Below are positions 53,879 through 64,000 of a DNA stretch of 64,000 bases, one piece after another. Positions within the stretch are counted from its first letter, which is position 1, and each line of letters starts with the position of its first letter. The notes beneath the pieces are model-generated. The model had not been told where the DNA came from. It did no database searches and was given only the letters and a program-made list of their open reading frames with translations. The position numbers and the translations under genes are program-made. The DNA comes from Asterias rubens (taxonomy: Eukaryota; Echinodermata; Asteroidea; Forcipulatida; Asteriidae), in assembly GCF_902459465.1 (NCBI RefSeq), contig NC_047062.1, positions 15,817,994 through 15,881,993 on the forward strand. Direction: 5' to 3'.

Positions 53879-56800
53879 CTGAATTTACAAAGCAAAGTCA
53901 AAGAGGGACATGATCTATTGGTAATCACCCAAAATACTAAATTGTTAGCATAAAAACGTACTTGGTAACGAGCAATGGAGAGCTTTTGATTATAAAAACA
54001 TTTTGAGAAACGGCTCCCTTTATATAGTACGCAATGTTTTTGAAAAATAAGTAATTTCTCACTAAAATAATTATTTGAAATTACTTTAAAAGGAAAATAA
54101 AATGAATTTTAAATGGTTTCAAGGCATCTGAAAGCACACAATCAAGTCGAAATTTTCACAGGTTTGTTATTTTACGCATATATGTTGAGATACACCAAGT
54201 GAGAATACCGGTCTTTATGCTTACTGGGCAGCAACACAGGACGCAAGACGGTGACGGTATGACGCCTTTGACGGTTGTCGACGAAGTACCGCTGAACACC
54301 GAGCTCATGTCGACACCGCGAATGTCTGCTAGTTGAATGCTCTCGTAGCGGCAAGTACTGGTTTTGCAGCCGGTAATGGACAGGGTCACGCATTTGCGAT
54401 TTCCCAATGGCTGTGAAGATTCGCTCAACTGCATGCCTGATAGAAATAATGTACCACAACAGTAGTCTGTCACTTAAAAGGGAAGATACGGGAAACGCTG
54501 GTTGTTCAAAAACTTTAATAGCAAATATGATTGTAATATGTTAATCTACAAATAATTATCTGCGTAGGCACTGAAGGTTCCAAGGCACTACTCAAAATGT
54601 TTGTTATTTAGTAACAAGCAATGGAGAGCGGTTTATACTATAACATTGTGAGAAACTGTGATAATTTCTCACTCAAAGACTTCAGCCCTGAAGCCTTCTT
54701 TAGGCATCTAAACGCGCACATTATGTGCATCAAGTGTTTTTTTACTTCTAATATTCCCCCTTCAACTTCGATGACCAACGAGTCACAATTTTCACAGATT
54801 TGTTGTTTTGTAGATCAAGTGAGAATACTGGTCTTTGACAATTACCAAAGGTGTCCATGCCTTTATAAAGCTAAGAAAAACAGTCAGTCACGCCCACCTG
54901 TCGCGTCTCCCGTAGAGAGAAGAAGCAGTCGCTGATTTGTCAGGTAAATCCGACCCGCAGTCATAGCAGGTTTGGGCTGCGCAGTCACTCCCTGTTGCGA
55001 ATCCAGTATGTGTTGAAACTCCACTTTACTGAAATCCAAAAAGTTATTTCCTGTGAGCCTCTCTCCTGTAAACATAACCCCTGCATGAAAAAGAACAACA
55101 TGTAGAATCAGTTAATTCAATTTACCAGATTCGGTGTACCATTGATAAAGACAGGAATTTGGTCTTACATGTACAAATGATGCTACTAAAGGCAATGATT
55201 TCATTGGATAAATTGCAGTGACGTAAGATTTCCATGTGACATGATTGGTCCAAGGTTTGTCAAATCGCACTTACGATTGTGTGCGAGCAGCTTGTGAATG
55301 TTGTACTTGTTCTGCTCATAGGTCATTAATGGCAATACGTATTAATCGAAATGCCTTTGAATGAAAAACACGTCAAAGGTTTATGAAATCAGTATGAATG
55401 ATTTAGTTAGAAAACGAATTTGACTTTTTGGCCTAACAAATTCTTTGATTACCATTGTTAAAGATCAAATAAACTCGATTTACATGAGCTCCGAAAGCAG
55501 TTTTAAGTTATTTGTTAACAAACCTTATTCATCTGAGCAGAGGTTTATGTGTAGATGTACGTGTGACTGACTGCGAATCTCAATGTGAAATGGTTGCGAG
55601 GTCAAAGGTACAACGGACAGGACCCGACCAGGAATGTTTGCCAATGACACGAGTCCCTCACCGTGAATGAAGATGTATGTAATATAATTCACCTGTGTGG
55701 GAGTTTCAGCTTTATATAGTCGTCAAGTTGTTGAGGATAAAGAGAAAACCACTGAGCAATGTTTTCAGGAGAGTCGCGTAAATCCGTTGCACATGCTAAA
55801 TCAATTTTCGTATCACTCAGACTAAAACAAATCGTTTTACTTATTTCTTAAAAACTACAACCCATCTCAGCAAGTAATAATTTGAGGGGAGTTTTCTACC
55901 CTCATTACCGTCGAACCGTGTAAGTTTAATGTAAATATGTGGGCTTTTGCGTTTTGTGTCGTAACACAAGTATCGATGCATACAACAGTAATAGTACAAA
56001 GAATAGTAGCTAACCTCCAATAAGTTTGCTGTATTTGTCTTCATTACTCTCAAGACCTTCCGGGCGAGCGTTACCAGCAGTTGCTATGACATTTCTCAGT
56101 CCGTCTAGGACCGAACTGACTGCTCGACTCTCGCTACCATATCGAAGTTGCAGGTTTTGAAGAACGGACCAAGATGTCGGACTAAAATTGAACGCAGTAA
56201 GTTCATCTTGCAGTGATCTCGCAAACGGGACCTGAAAAGTGAACCATCTCAAACAAGTAACTCATATCAGAGAAACAAAACATCGAAAGTCCGCGGTCAA
56301 ATTTGGTCAAAGTATTGTTTTGCCAACGTTTGGTCGTCCTGTCAATGGGAGACTTTGGAACACTAGGTGGCAGCAGACTTAAAAGGTAAATTTGCATTGT
56401 TTACGTAGTTCTGAGCATGCGCACATTACCAAGAACAATAGATTTTACCTGGTTAGTCTGCTGCCACCAAGCGTCCCAAAAGTCTCCCATTGGTCGTAGC
56501 CTATGGCGACGGTGAGACAAGAATCGTGAAAAACGTATCGTGCAATGATTACTCAACAACTGAAATGGGACATCAGATCGCCCGCCCGGTCGCACCACTA
56601 CCAATCGTGGGGTATGGACCTTTATCGCGGCGTGGTCATCTTGATTTTACTCCATTCCAACTCATTGTACCAAACTGAGGATGGACGAAATAATAAAGTG
56701 GTGCCATGATGGTAACAGCCGCGTGATAAAGGTCAATAACAAACAACAACGTTGTTTTGGCAAAATCAGATTGTAAAGGCACGGAAAGGAGGCCGATGCT

Positions 56801-59800
56801 CTTATTAAAAAAGGACGAGCCAAAGTATTCACCAAAATACTCAAGAAAAATCCATACCATTATAAAATTTCCTGCACATGAACGGATTTTATTCCACCAA
56901 TCAATAGCACTCAATACAAATAGCACAGTACAGTCGATTATGATTGTGAAGGGCAAAAGTTTCCAACACGAGACTACATAATACGAGCTTACAATACCCG
57001 ATTCATATACCCCTAAAAATGACAATAATAATAATAATTCTCTGATCAAAAAATTGACGTAAATACAAACATCACTCATAGAGATATAGGTTATGACCCC
57101 TCCCAGCATAGTCTAGGTTCCTAGACCATTGGTGTTGCGTGGTCACACACAACCAACGTTCCGATTATGCACGGCAAAAACTGCACACGCTTGTAACGAA
57201 CGAACGCTAGCGGGCGCTCTGTTTCTCTGATTTCCTGCGCTCACTGTGAGCACAGGACATGGGGAAATCCGGAAATCAGAGAAACAGAGCGCCCGCTAGC
57301 GTTCGTTCATTACAAGCGTGTACAGTTTTTGCCGTGCATAATCGGAACGTTGGTTGTGTGTGACCTAGACTACTCCCAACATGACATGCTCCCAACAAAA
57401 TATATATAAAAACATTTTAAAAATACGGTATGTGCTCTCTAATGCTCATGAAAACTATTGGTTTATACATCGATTTATAGGCCTACTGCTAACAATTTCA
57501 GCACGTTTTGTAATTACACTAATGAGTATCAATCAATTTTAATCAATCAACACACTTAAATCATCCACAATAGGCAATTTCATCAATTGGCCAGCTTCCT
57601 ATTTAAAGAAAATCCGTATTACCAACGGATGATCACTATTTGCTATTTTTGCTATTCCCACCGAAAATACTTTTAAATTAAAAACTGTGTTTCAGGGCTT
57701 AATTTCATAGAGCTGCTTAAGCACAAAATGTTGCTAAGCAAAAAAATCATTGCCTAGTAAAATCAGATTATCGGTCAAGACTCCACGCAAACAGTTAAAT
57801 ACCAGACACAAGCAATGTATATTGCATGAAATTTTGGCCAGTAACATTTGTAAAATAAGCGAGCTATTTTCGTGCTTAAGCGAATTTTGTGCTTAAGCAG
57901 CTCTATGAAATTGGCCCCTGGTCAGCAAGCACCTCTAATTTCATCAGGCTTGCGAGCCATACAGTGGTTAAGTTCACTTATGGGGCATCACTGGTTTCAT
58001 TAAGGTACATAGTTATGTTAATTCGATTAATATCTGAGGCAAAGTGCCGTTCAGAAAGTCTATGCACAAATTGGAATAATTAAAAAGTATGCTAAAAAAC
58101 TAGGGAATTTTCATGGCAAGATAATATGGAAAAGATAATCACATTGGGCAAAACACTGTCTGGCGGCACGGAATTCTGTTGCAAGAAACAATATCGATAT
58201 TTACCTGTTGAAGAGGCATAAACTGTGGTTGGGTAACCACTGGCATGGTTGGTTGCCTTGGGCCTGTTGGGCCGACACCACGCAGTCCCGCTCTTGATGA
58301 CTCTCCAAAGTTGTTTAAACTCTGAAAACAGTGAATTATTAGATCTCATTGTGTAGTAATAATTGCGAGAAACATAATGATATTACAGGCTTACTTGCTT
58401 AAAAATTTTCCCGTATTAAAGGCACTGGACGCTATTGGTAATTGTCCTTCTCACTTGGTGTATCTCAACATAAAAATAGTATACAAATATTGAGTGGCTC
58501 AGAGTGGCGAAGCCGAGTGAAATGAAACAGTCCAAATTTTACCGAGCGATAATATTCCTTCCATTCCACGATTTAAAGCCACTAAATATTTGTTTTATAT
58601 AACTGACAGATCCTTGTCATTTAATGCATTTTAAAAGTATAACATTATGAAAAATCACATAAATTACTGACAACCAAAAATCATGTAGCGCCGCGTAGCG
58701 GCAACAATGCACAAATCGGATCACAACCTTTTGCACAGGTGCTCCTTTGTTTTAGCAGCGGCGCGGTGGCGCCATACTGCTCAAAAACATTGGGAACAAG
58801 GATGATCCTAACTGTTGAATGGGAAATGCTATTCCCCATGGGCGAATAGGTTTTTTTGATCGCCAGTGCGGATGGGAGTAATAGTGAATGTCACGTGAAG
58901 TAAGAAAAAACACCCGTGTCACACAAAGTTGTGTGCTTTCATAATGCTTGATTTCATCACCTCAAAATCTAATTCTGAGGTCTTAAAATCTAATTCGTGA
59001 AATACGTCACTTCAGAGGGAGCCATTTATCACGATGTTGCCAAATACTATCAACCTTTTCCACATACTCGTTACCAAGTAAGGTTTTATAGTAATAATTG
59101 AGTAATTACCAATAGTGTCCACTGCACTATGTTTGGTAGTTTACTCAACATAATTATGTTATTGCGTGAAACATTTGGCATACGTTACCGTGCTTCTGGT
59201 AGGATCTCCCAACAAAAAAAAGACACCATACATTGGGACACAGATTGAGCTGTGTTATTTTATGCACATGTTGGGATACACGAAAGAGAATACTGGCATC
59301 TGACAACATTTTACCAAACGGGTCCAGTGCATTGAGACAATGCAAAACCCGTCCCTTTATAAAAATGTACTTAAAATAATATTCGGGTTTAGAAATGGCT
59401 ACCCAGGGTCCTCATTTCTACCCGGAAATATTAGTCCATGAAATGCTTTACTTTTTGAGAAAACGGTAAAACAATATAAATTCTCGTTAGCGAGAATTAC
59501 GGATTTGTTATAAACACATGTCATGACACGGCGAAACGCGCGAAAACAGGAGTGGGTTTTCCCGTTATTTTCTCCCGACTCCGATGTCTGATTGAGCCTA
59601 AATTTCCACAGGATTGTTATTTTATAATTTTATATAAGTTGTGATACATGAAGTGTGGGACTTGGACAATACTGTTTACCGAAAGGGTCCAATGGCTTTA
59701 TTAAGTAAACAATAAAATAAAATGTATAAATAGAAAATAAATAGAAAAACGAACAATAATACAACATTCTGGAAATTTGTATTTTTCACCTGTGGCTGCC

Positions 59801-60011
59801 ACGTGCGAGAATAGTAATTTTCTAAATTGGTATAGTTAGACCCTGCCTGTATTTTTACAAATTGTAGCTTAGAAGAGTCAATAATATTGTTCACACATGC
59901 TCCTTGTTAACACCCCTCTCTACTGGTCACAAACATAATCATGTGGATACGAACCGTCTGTGGCCCTTCCGACTTCTCGTCTGCTTGAACAAGTCGTTCC
60001 CGATCAGCCAT
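53669..60011 (-). CDS. WBP2-like PH-GRAM domain protein, copy 3 (6 exons, 331 aa)
   Basis: Exons in transcript order: 60011-59955, 58321-58205, 56231-56015, 55080-54898, 54436-54225, 53878-53669. They sum to 332 codons with the same GT-AG junctions and phases as copy 1. The N-terminus is two residues shorter (MADRERLVQADEKSEGPQT). GRAM-like motifs are kept: GRIYLTNQRLLLLS, YESIQLADIRGVDMSSVFSG, VKGVIPSPS, WQTKCNVVIFMPP and GVEFIRALQYAAPALQPSPGN. The linker has fewer cysteines (SCVLCCCP). Introns diverge strongly from copies 1 and 2 while exons align without frame changes, which implies selection on the protein. It is the best candidate for the ancestral-like, intact member. Function unknown; by domain it may bind membranes or protein partners. 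Confidence 0.82.
54225..54436 (-). CDS. GRAM gene copy 3, exon 5
   Basis: 212 bp; GMQLSESSQPLGNRKCVTL to VIPSPSCVLCCCP; donor CCA|GTAAGC. Confidence 0.82.
54898..55080 (-). CDS. GRAM gene copy 3, exon 4
   Basis: 183 bp, VMFTGERLTGNNFLDFSKVE to LLLLSTGDAT; donor G|GTGGGC. Confidence 0.85.
56015..56231 (-). CDS. GRAM gene copy 3, exon 3
   Basis: 217 bp, VPFARSLQDELTAFNFSPTS onward; donor GGAG|GTTAGC. Confidence 0.85.
57141..57365. repeat. 225-bp foldback in copy 3 intron 2
   Basis: Arms of about 100 bp: GGTCACACACAACCAACGTT at the left and AACGTTGGTTGTGTGTGACC at the right, with inner AGCGGGCGCTCTGTTTCTCT. Found only in unit 3. Confidence 0.8.
57703..57920. repeat. 218-bp TIR element in copy 3 intron 2
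   Basis: CAGGGCTTAATTTCATAGAG with CTGCTTAAGCACAAAAT mirrors the right end GAAATTGGCCCCTGG. Confidence 0.8.
58205..58321 (-). CDS. GRAM gene copy 3, exon 2
   Basis: 117 bp, SLNNFGESSRAGLRGVGPTG to FMPLQQ; acceptor ACTGTTTTCAG. The longer open frame over this region is in the wrong frame. Confidence 0.8.
58417..59127 (-). repeat. Family A MITE split by family G (copy 3 intron 1)
   Basis: The left part TTAAAGGCACTGGACGCTAT runs to about 58477 and the right part resumes at about 58906 (ACACCCGTGTCACAC) to ATAGTGTCCACTGC. The family G piece in between is 58478-58905, inverted relative to 46958-47463. Confidence 0.7.
59424..59703 (+). repeat. Family C MITE, left-truncated
   Basis: Matches 15195-15462: CTCGTTAGCGAGAATTACGG, then TACCGAAAGGGTCCAATGGC. 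Confidence 0.75.
59955..60011 (-). CDS. GRAM gene copy 3, exon 1
   Basis: ATG at 60011-60009, 19 codons; donor ACG|GTTCGT, phase 0. Confidence 0.72.
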
Positions 60012-60102
60012 GGTTGGTATAATGGTGGTTGCAGAACCTTGTTTTATTCTTCCGAACTCATGCCAGACAACCCTTTTGACCTCATGTACAATGTACATAC
60101 GT

Positions 60103-60225
60103 AGCCGTATTGGTGGTGGCCCTGAAGGGACACCGCACATCTTACAACGGGCACACAATATTGCGATGTTGGTTGTTCCCCTCCTGATACAAAAGTGCAT
60201 ACACTTCGGGAATCCTTGGTTTCGT
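60103..60225 (-). promoter_or_regulatory. Conserved upstream block, GRAM gene copy 3
   Basis: GGACACCGCACATC, GGGCACACAAT and TTGGTTTCGTTGACAG are in unbroken order with the more distal ATATGCGATTTGCAATGTC block, unlike units 1 and 2. Confidence 0.4.
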
Positions 60226-60232
60226 TGACAGA

Positions 60233-61272
60233 AAGTATGATTATGATAATAATAACAAGAATAATTAATATTACAGGCATTAAATATGCGATTTGCAATG
60301 TCCTCTCATGACCACCATAGTTGGGGTTTTCCAAGCGCTTCGCAATAATGTGCACTCAATGTCATTGGCCGCCATTGTATTGGGGGTTTCCCCGAGCTTC
60401 CAACAGCAACTCGCACGCAATGTCAAGTTCCTTGTCCACTTGTACTACCACCCCCCCCCCCCCCCCCCAGCTATTATTATTATTGCTGGTTTATTGTAAA
60501 AACATCTGTTTGACGCAGTCCAGAGACTGACTAAAATACAGATTTACATTTTTGTCTAAAAACAAATTTAAGCACAGCAGAATATTTATACACAAGAAAC
60601 ATTACAAATTTAAAAGCAAAAGTCAAAAGAGACGAGATAAAACAAAGACAATACTATTCGCAATATCACTTCGCACGCTATTTCATCCCACCATTTTGCT
60701 GAATTTCCGCGTTGTATCTTTGGTACAATCTTGCAATGTTTATGAATATTATAGTAAGGACAGCTTTAAGCTATTGGTAATTATGGAAGTATCCCACCAA
60801 AAAGCTTCAGTATTTCTTGTGGACTCCATGCATCGGACATAAAAACTCAATTATGAGCATTCTTGAGCCCTCGAATAAGAACAACTGTGTGCACTCCCAC
60901 CTGAAAATGTCGTGTAGGCGTATGTAGACTTTATTTTCCGCCACCGACATTAAAAATCTGTGGGTGATTTTTGTTTTTTGTTGTTTTTTACTCATTATGT
61001 ACGTATTTACAACAACAACAAAAACCTATGAAAAGTTAAGTTTAAACGTAGGGGACTATAAGCTTTCAATTTCTGTCTTTTGATTGGTCCGCCTCCAAGT
61101 GACGTAGTTTGTCAGTCACGCTTCGATCGTCTGCCGCGGCGCATAATGTTTGCACTTGTTGTTTCAATCAAAACATGCCGGTCGAAGTGGTAGCCTACTT
61201 AGTACTTCTCGTAGCCGCCGGGCTCTGCACTCAATGCTGGTTATGGCGGTCATCCATCACGCGTATAATTAT
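60233..61272. other. No gene; upstream flank of copy 3
   Basis: Contains a poly-C tract at 60450-60468 and the right end of segmental unit 3. Open frames at 60552-60842 and 60807-60995 have no domain. Confidence 0.45.
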
Positions 61273-61425
61273 GGGTGCGTTCGTTTAGCTTCCCCCTGGG
61301 TCGACCCCGGTGTGTGGCGGTTCTTTCATCAGGACGAACGTGGGTAATTATCTGCACACGTTCGTCCTGGAAAAAAAAAACACCACACACCGGGGTCGAC
61401 CCGGGGAGGCTAAACGAACGCACCC
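61273..61425. repeat. Family H TIR element (153 bp)
   Basis: Arms GGGTGCGTTCGTTTAGCTTC and the complementary right end, with GGGTCGACCC inside and a central GGACGAACGTG hairpin. Confidence 0.8.
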
Positions 61426-61485
61426 AATAACGATCGGTGTGACGTCAGATGATCAGGCTACCTTCGTGGACTGCTGGTCCACTCT

Positions 61486-61814
61486 TAGTCTTGGTTCAGG
61501 ACTCTCCTGGATTTGTAACAAGAAAGCGCGCTATCACCCCCAACGCGCTATCAACCACGAACCGCTATCACAGGAGAGTCTTGGAACATTCGTTAAATCT
61601 CCCCCCAAAATCGGGGGGAAACATAATGCGCGTGCGTAGGTTTCCCGCAGAGCCCGCCCCTTTTTTTTGGGGGGGGGGGGGGAGATTTAACGAATGTGCC
61701 AAGACTCTCCTGTGATAGCGGTTCTCGGGTGATAGCGGTTCGTGGTTGATAGCGCGTTGGGGGTGATTGCGCGCCCTGTTGTGACAAATCCAGGAGAGTC
61801 TTGAACCAAGACTA
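61486..61814. repeat. Long foldback (~329 bp)
   Basis: Arms of about 150 bp: TAGTCTTGGTTCAGGACTCT left and AGAGTCTTGAACCAAGACTA right, with GCTATCACCC and GGGTGATAGC repeats. The open frames inside arise from the palindrome. Confidence 0.8.
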
Positions 61815-62133
61815 GTCCACTCTATGTCCACATAAACAGTCTTGACCGTAGGGCCCAGGTAAAGATAAACATGCAGCGAGAACGTGTGATTATAGGTTTT
61901 AAAAAAATTCCTTCACGTAAACCGCCATCTCGCCAAAGTGTTTTTCGTTTAGGCCCCATCATGAGATACATGCATAGTTGATCCTGTTGGATTTGATTAT
62001 CGATACAAAGATACTTGCATGCTCTCTAAATGGTTCAAACATCATGCAGCGTTAAAAAAAGCTTCAACGTTCAGACACCCAAACTACTGTCTAAGAGAAC
62101 GGGCCGATTAGCAGTCGAGTCCTCCCATTTTGG

Positions 62134-62545
62134 CCGGCCTGTCAGATGCAATTGTGTCCACCATGCAATACTGTCCGCTTCGGACACTTTTGCATATGCA
62201 ATCGTGTCCGGGGCTATGCACTGAACTTACGTACCGGTATATGTGTATATGCAGCAAGAATATTCACGTATTTTATGATTGCAGCGAATATCCAACGGCC
62301 GAACATTTCCCATGTCATTCATGGCATGCACTTTAGCTTGTAAAAAAAATGTTGAACGTGTTCCGTCGACCACCAAAGGCGGTTAATTTACTGCTACGAC
62401 GGTTTTGCATGGGGCAGACACAACTGCATATGCAAATGTGTCCGAGCGGACACAATTGCATTATGCAGCGGCTTCCGGGCGGACACGATTGCATACGCAA
62501 AACCGTCCAGCGGACATTATTGCATGTGCAATAATGGACACCGGC
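62134..62545. repeat. Octamer/palindrome-rich repeat, copy 2 (uninterrupted)
   Basis: Paralogue of 11036-11590 without the 134-bp insertion: TTTTGCATATGCAATCGTG, GTCCGGGGCTATGCA, and ATGCAAAT at 62430-62437. Confidence 0.75.
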
Positions 62546-63656
62546 CCTCTGTACAAAATGTACACCCCGTTTTGCAACGCTTGGTGGCGCTATTTTCGAT
62601 GAGAAATTGTTGGCGTGAAATTTACAAAATAAGAACTGTCGCCAAAAATAGCACCAGAAAAACTAGTGGTTAAATTCATTTTACTTGTTTGTCAGTCATG
62701 ATTTGAAAGTCGGATCTTTCTCAGACGTGTACAGGTTTGTGATGTTGTGTTCTGTTCGATTTAGAGAAAGCTTTAATCTTTAGCTTGCTGAGGGGGTAGC
62801 ACTAGATAGCAGGACGTCGGTCGCCACGTTGTCGTTGATTGCAGTAAAACTTTACATAACAATTATAATTATATAATACAATTGAGCACACATTGCCACT
62901 GTCCTGGGCTAGCTGTTCGCTGATTTCAAGCCTTGGTAGCCGAGTAGCATGATGATGTTTTGGCCGAGTGGTTGTGTGTGCAGAGTGCAGACAGTCATAC
63001 CTTTTTTTATTTAAAATTATCAATTAAAGTAGCTGAGTGGTTTAGTGCACTACCACTTGTGACTTGTAAGTTCTACTTACTAAAAGTTAGGCACAAGTTC
63101 TGTGAAAATTGCTACTTTTAGTTGGAGCAGTTTTTGATTCTGGTTTATATATAAAAGTCACTTGACTTGATTCTTCTTCTTCTTCCTTGTAAAGTGCAGC
63201 CTTCAAATGATTGAAGATGTACGCACTGCGTGTGAGCCCATGGGTTGACTTAGGCAACAGGAATTTGTGTCAGGTGCAGATAGAATTATGTACAGGTGCG
63301 AGTAAAAAGGCTGGAGGGGGGTTACTTCAGTCGGGGGGTCCCTTAACACGGGTCCACCGCATGCTGGGAGGTTGTTCCAGTCCAGTTACAGTGATTTTAA
63401 AAGTTCACTTTTTATGAGGCATCCTTGTTTTCACTACCACAAATATATAATAATAGTAGTGATAACAATTGTGTTTATAATGATTATTATGATTCAGTTT
63501 TAGGGTCATCACCAGTCAACTCGATGGATGTTGAAATAAGACATTAAGAGATGAAGAAGAGTCAGCAAACACTATTGCATCACTTCACGTCAAGAGCAAC
63601 CACATCCACATCTCAAAATGGTTAGTTGGTCCTGAGGTATACTTGAAGAACCCTGC
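62546..63656. other. No gene seen
   Basis: AT-rich. A weak A-box-like AGTAGCTGAGTGGTTTAG occurs at about 63031. Open frames at 62802-63023 and 63211-63417 lack domains. Confidence 0.4.
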
Positions 63657-63659
63657 AGC

Positions 63660-63826
63660 CGATTTCATGAAACACTAGGATTAATCCTAGAGCTAGGACG
63701 AGTAGCGCGTCCTAACTTAGGATGGGTTCAATGCGCACTAATGTTTTCGGATACGGAACTCAACTCATCCTAAAACCCGAGATTAATCTTATTAGTTAGG
63801 AAGAGTTTGGTGAAATCAACGGCTGA
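63660..63826. repeat. Family F TIR element (167 bp)
   Basis: GCAGCCGATTTCATGAAACA at the left and AGTTTGGTGAAATCAACGGCTG at the right, with GATTAATCCTAG inside. Confidence 0.7.
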
Positions 63827-63904
63827 GTTTCTCATCGGAATAATTTAGATTGGAAGGAACTTGTGCTGTTTTGTTAATAATCAAGAAAGTTATTATTCAG
63901 GGTA

Positions 63905-64000
63905 TACCTTTGATAATTACTCCAAAACCATAACAACTTACTTGTTAAAGAGCACTGGAGATCTGTTGACGTTATAATTTTTTTTTTTTAAATGACCGCC
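63905..64000 (+). repeat. Probable diverged family A MITE, cut by the window end
   Basis: TTTGATAATTACTCCAAAAC and GAGCACTGGAGATCTGTTGA follow the family A order but are diverged. Confidence 0.4.

Larger units (their letters stand above)
50628..60780. repeat. Segmental tandem copy 3 (diverged)
   Basis: Same order of flank, six exons and upstream region as units 1 and 2, with clear exon similarity but patchy intron similarity. It keeps the undisturbed upstream arrangement. Confidence 0.7.

Noticed and set aside
58092-58349. 85-codon frame covering GRAM copy 3 exon 2
   Set aside because: It is in a different frame. The splice-consistent frame SLNNFGESSRAG matches copies 1 and 2, so copy 3 has no frameshift here.
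61310-61831. Several 60-110 codon frames on both strands
   Set aside because: All lie in two palindromic elements and are frame echoes of each other.

Overview
This is animal nuclear DNA. Its genes have short GT-AG exons, its introns and intergenic DNA are AT-rich, and it carries dozens of small inverted-repeat elements. An axonemal dynein assembly factor and a TMEM26-family membrane protein place it in a ciliated metazoan. The repeat families, mainly a ~380 bp TTAA-flanked palindromic element with ends AGGCAGTGGACACTATTGG, look echinoderm to me, probably sea star. The species call is from memory of repeat style and is tentative.

Layout. (1) 1-1785: the last exon of a TMEM26-like gene on the + strand. 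(2) 5152-6753: exons or remnants of a protein with a cysteine-rich domain like the P2X7 receptor C-terminus, with the frame broken in the third piece. At 8459-8594 there is an unrelated broken exon on the - strand, next to a hAT-like element. (3) 11795-20031: a complete four-exon DNAAF2/kintoun gene (960 aa predicted) on the + strand. Its promoter abuts a mobile repeat and its 3' end runs into a MITE. (4) 21.3-60.8 kb: three tandem copies of a 10-14 kb segment. Each carries a six-exon gene on the - strand for a protein I cannot name. Its C-terminal two thirds read as a WBP2-like PH-GRAM domain, with a proline/cysteine-rich linker. Copies 1 (24693-31082, 339 aa) and 2 (39753-46547) are recent duplicates. 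Copy 3 (53669-60011, 331 aa) is more diverged. Splice phases agree in all three. Copy 2 has a one-base insertion in its last exon that replaces the C-terminus. (5) 60.8-64 kb: repeats only.

Because the three segments are paralogous, many insertions can be read as filled versus empty sites. This identifies the ends and target duplications of several mobile families: TTAA-targeting palindromic MITEs, a CCGG-flanked TIR element, a Mutator-like TIR element with an 8-10 bp duplication, and a 5'-truncated non-LTR retrotransposon. The DNAAF2-upstream repeat has a second copy at 62.1 kb that lacks an inserted MITE.

I saw no operon-like or prokaryotic feature, CRISPR array, rRNA or intact tRNA. The best candidate for something undescribed is the GRAM-domain gene cluster. 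The most informative general observation is the set of filled/empty transposon sites it contains.
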